16,233 nt of DNA from an uncultured Flavobacterium sp. (GTDB lineage Bacteria > Bacteroidota > Bacteroidia > Flavobacteriales > Flavobacteriaceae), in contig CAMPIZ010000006.1 of the NCBI GenBank assembly GCA_946886675.1, forward strand, positions 1 to 16,233, written 5' to 3'. How positions within the stretch are numbered: the stretch's first letter is position 1; every line of letters begins with the position of its first letter. Below are positions 14,106-16,233 of the stretch, piece by piece. The notes beneath the pieces are model-generated. The model was not told the DNA's origin and ran no database searches. It saw only the letters and a list, made by a program, of their open reading frames with translations. The position numbers and the translations under genes were made by a program.

Positions 14106-15503
14106 ATGAATTTGAGTCACGAAGAAGAAGATCACAGTTTATCCTTATCAAAGTTCGAATCGATGTTGAAAACCAACAAAGTATTCTTCTTTGACTCCGA
14201 AGAGTTTGAAGACATAATTCTTCATTACCTCGATACCGGAAAAATTAATCTCGCCAGGAAGGCCTTAAAATTGGCTTTAGAACAACACCCAAAGTCAACA
14301 GGCTTAAAACTGGTACAGGTAGAACTGCTGGTGTTTGATGACAAGCTGGACCTAGCAGAAAGGCTTTTAAACGACCTTTATGCAATCGAACCCACAAACG
14401 AAGAAATTTACATCCAGAAAGCTAATATTTATTCAAAAAGAGACCAGCATGATAAAGCTGTGGAGCTGCTTAATGTAGCCCTGCAGTATACCGACGACTA
14501 TGCCGATGTGTACTCGCTTATAGGTATGGAGTACCTTTTTATGGATAATCTTGAAAGAGCTAAGGAAAGCTTTATAAAATGCCTTGAAGAAGATACAGAA
14601 GACCATTCGGCCTTATACAATGTTGTATATTGCTTTGATTTTCTGGATCAGAATCTTGAAGCAATAGAGTTCCTTAATAGCTTTATAGACCGTAATCCTT
14701 ACAGCGAAGTAGCCTGGCATCAGCTTGGCCGCCAGTATTATGCGGTAAATGATTTTGAAGGCGCATTAAGAGCCTTTGATTATGCTACACTTATAGACGA
14801 TAGTTTTTTGGGTGCTTTTCTGGAAAAAGCAAAAACACTGGAAAAACTTAAGCGTTATAAAGAGGCTATAGAATGTTATAATGTTACCATGGAGCTTGAT
14901 GACCCTACCTCCTTTGCTTTGTTAAGGGTAGGCAAATGCCATGAGCGTTTGGGCAATCATGAAAAAGCGCTTAAATTTTACCTTAAAACCGTACATGAGG
15001 ATCCGCTTTTAGATAAAGCCTGGATTGCCATAACCGACTTTTATATAAGAAGGCAGAATTTTCAGAAAGCTCTTTACTATGCAAATAAGGCTATTGGTAT
15101 TGATAACGAAAATAAGCTGTACTGGAAGCGTTATGCTGTTATAAACAAAGCACTTAATTTTCATGAAGAAGCTGAAGAAGGCTACAGAAAAGCAGTAGAA
15201 TATGGCGACTATCAGCTTGATACGTGGCTATTCTGGACAGATACCTTACAGTTTTTAGGTGAATATGATACTGCAGTTGCCACTTTATTACAGGCTTCAG
15301 AATATTTTCCTGAAGAGTATGAGATTGAATACCGTCTTGCAGGACTGTATTTTATGCAGCAGCAGGAAGACAAAGGTGTATTTCATCTTAGCAATGGCCT
15401 GCGTTTGAACTATAAAAATCATGTACTGCTTGAAGAATTTTTTCCAACAGTATGGGATAGCAAAACGGTACAGGAAACTGTAAAAAGACACAGAGCGAAG
15501 TAA
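14106..15503 (+). CDS. Tetratricopeptide-repeat protein
   Basis: A 465-residue protein. I chose the ATG at 14106 (MNLSHEEEDHS) because the in-frame TTG at 14013 precedes the likely promoter box and would add an uncharacteristic basic stretch. There is no signal peptide or membrane helix, so it is probably cytoplasmic. Almost the whole length is a run of roughly 34-residue helix pairs with TPR-type spacing of small and aromatic residues. Clear units include the ones beginning EEIYIQKANIYSK, ADVYSLIGMEYLF, SEVAWHQLGRQYY, FLGAFLEKAKTLEK, DKAWIAITDFYIR and DTWLFWTDTLQF. TPR arrays act as protein-binding scaffolds; the partner is unknown and no enzymatic domain is fused. A strong terminator follows, so it is last in its transcription unit. 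Confidence 0.92.
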   Translation: MNLSHEEEDHSLSLSKFESMLKTNKVFFFDSEEFEDIILHYLDTGKINLARKALKLALEQHPKSTGLKLVQVELLVFDDKLDLAERLLNDLYAIEPTNEEIYIQKANIYSKRDQHDKAVELLNVALQYTDDYADVYSLIGMEYLFMDNLERAKESFIKCLEEDTEDHSALYNVVYCFDFLDQNLEAIEFLNSFIDRNPYSEVAWHQLGRQYYAVNDFEGALRAFDYATLIDDSFLGAFLEKAKTLEKLKRYKEAIECYNVTMELDDPTSFALLRVGKCHERLGNHEKALKFYLKTVHEDPLLDKAWIAITDFYIRRQNFQKALYYANKAIGIDNENKLYWKRYAVINKALNFHEEAEEGYRKAVEYGDYQLDTWLFWTDTLQFLGEYDTAVATLLQASEYFPEEYEIEYRLAGLYFMQQQEDKGVFHLSNGLRLNYKNHVLLEEFFPTVWDSKTVQETVKRHRAK

Positions 15504-15528
15504 TTTTAACGAACAATTTTTATATAAT

Positions 15529-15563
15529 AGCCTGACAACAAACAACTTGTCAGGCTTTTTTTT
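15529..15563 (+). terminator. Strong intrinsic terminator after the TPR gene
   Basis: AGCCTGACAA (15529-15538) pairs perfectly with TTGTCAGGCT (15547-15556) around an 8-base loop. A run of eight Ts begins at the end of the stem. This is a textbook rho-independent terminator, 26 bases after the stop. Confidence 0.95.
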
Positions 15564-15565
15564 AT

Positions 15566-15616
15566 TGTTACACATAAAACGCACATTATGTTAATGAAAT
15601 CCTAAAGCGTGTAACA
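15566..15616. repeat. 8-bp inverted repeat upstream of the lipoprotein gene
   Basis: TGTTACAC (15566-15573) and GTGTAACA (15609-15616) are perfect inverted copies 35 bases apart. Between them is a second, smaller pair, ACATAA and TTATGT. The block lies between the terminator and the candidate promoter at about 15633-15641, where operator sites could be. Confidence 0.4.
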
Positions 15617-15632
15617 AAATTTTAAGAGCTTT

Positions 15633-15641
15633 TATACTTTG
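15633..15641 (+). promoter_or_regulatory. Possible -7 box of the lipoprotein gene
   Basis: TATACTTTG resembles TAnnTTTG with one extra base in the spacer and lies 26 bases before the ATG at 15668. No TTG box is clear. Some promoter is required here, since a strong terminator lies just upstream. Confidence 0.3.
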
Positions 15642-15667
15642 GTTACTTAACCACAAAATCTCTTACA

Positions 15668-16233
15668 ATGAAAAAAACAATCTTTACCTTGACAATCAGC
15701 AGCTTTTTACTGTTTTCCTGTAGTAACGAAAGTGATGCTGTAAACGAAAATGAAAACTTTACGGTAAAAACTACCGATGTTTCCAATAATTACTATTCAC
15801 CCTATGATGCAGGGGCTATGATGCCCATAATGATTATAGTGGAAAATAATACAAATGTAATATTCGACTTCGCGCCCTGCTTTAATATAGGGTATTTTGA
15901 CGGTACTGAAAATGACGGTTCTTACTTTGGAAATACTACAAGCAGCTATCCTCATGTTTTCCACCTAAGCGGACTGGAATACAGACAGCAAATATATGGT
16001 CAGAACGAGAGAGTAAAACCTGGAGGTATACGCAAATACTCTAACGATAACATTGCGGGCCTGCCTTTCACTCCTAATGGCACCTATAGCTCCTTCACCC
16101 TACCAACTCCATTCAGTTCATCTGAAAAAGATTTACTGGAAAAATTTGGTAAATTATTTTATATCAAATATCAATTTATAGACCCTATGACAGGAAATCA
16201 GTTTGGAGGTGGACATTATCTTAGAAATGATCC
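15668..16233 (+). CDS. Putative lipoprotein of unknown function, 5' part (runs off window)
   Basis: The frame from the ATG at 15668 stays open to the window end, giving 188 residues with no stop. The N-terminus is a lipoprotein signal peptide: MKKTIF, a hydrophobic core, then the lipobox L15-F-S-C18, followed by SNESDAVNENEN. The residues after the lipidated cysteine (S-N-E-S-D) are serine/aspartate-rich, as in Bacteroidota lipoproteins; some such proteins are surface-exposed. The mature part is rich in Tyr, Asn, Phe and Gly. It has segments such as PIMIIVENNTNVIFDFAPCF and LFYIKYQFIDPMTGNQFGGG that look like beta strands. I do not recognise the family. It has its own transcription unit after the TPR gene terminator. 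Confidence 0.8.
   Translation, partial: MKKTIFTLTISSFLLFSCSNESDAVNENENFTVKTTDVSNNYYSPYDAGAMMPIMIIVENNTNVIFDFAPCFNIGYFDGTENDGSYFGNTTSSYPHVFHLSGLEYRQQIYGQNERVKPGGIRKYSNDNIAGLPFTPNGTYSSFTLPTPFSSSEKDLLEKFGKLFYIKYQFIDPMTGNQFGGGHYLRND

Noticed and set aside
14190..15480. Repeat array in the TPR gene as a DNA repeat or CRISPR
   Set aside because: The repeats are protein-level TPR units with no conserved DNA sequence; there are no identical direct repeats with spacers.

Overview
The window reads as ordinary chromosomal core sequence from a member of the Bacteroidota, most likely a Flavobacterium-like Flavobacteriaceae. The evidence is the AT-rich coding, the near absence of Shine-Dalgarno sequences, several candidate promoters with the Bacteroidota -7 box TAnnTTTG, and the protein families and their order. 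All genes lie on the + strand. I see no tRNA, rRNA, CRISPR array, insertion sequence, integrase or phage gene. Every stretch without a gene is shorter than 200 bases.

Region 1 (1-4811) is a tightly packed, partly overlapping operon. It holds the 3' end of a multi-pass membrane protein gene, a DUF4129 protein, a DUF4350 protein, a MoxR-type AAA+ ATPase and a DUF58 (vWA-like) membrane protein. This is a conserved but poorly understood Bacteroidota cassette, probably a membrane-anchored MoxR chaperone system. Its 5' end lies outside the window.

Region 2 (4860-6781) holds a TrmH/SpoU-family RNA methyltransferase, a small exported protein of unknown function, and a cupin gene that overlaps the previous stop by one base. 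The cupin gene is broken by a third copy of the 8-bp unit GGGACTTT. Taking out one unit restores a 182-residue cupin with both consensus motifs intact. This is the most interesting local observation in the window: either a recent inactivation or a reversible slipped-strand switch.

Region 3 (6881-11036) holds a bifunctional Rel/SpoT (p)ppGpp enzyme, a Fur-family metalloregulator with its own good promoter and a 14-bp perfect palindrome just upstream, an intrinsic terminator, then purA (adenylosuccinate synthetase) with a strong terminator.

Region 4 (11106-15563) holds an OstA/LptA-like envelope protein gene with a TTG start and a class-III PLP aminotransferase gene 10 bp downstream. A TPR-repeat protein gene follows, closed by a textbook terminator. 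Region 5 (15668-end) is a lipoprotein gene of unknown function cut by the window edge.

Functionally the window mixes envelope biology (MoxR cassette, OstA), RNA modification and nutrient or stress control (ppGpp, Fur, purine synthesis). I see no novel multi-gene defence or mobile system. The points worth a second look are the cupin repeat frameshift, the C8 tract in the methyltransferase gene, the palindrome before fur, and missing family-signature residues in Rel, Fur and the DUF58 protein.
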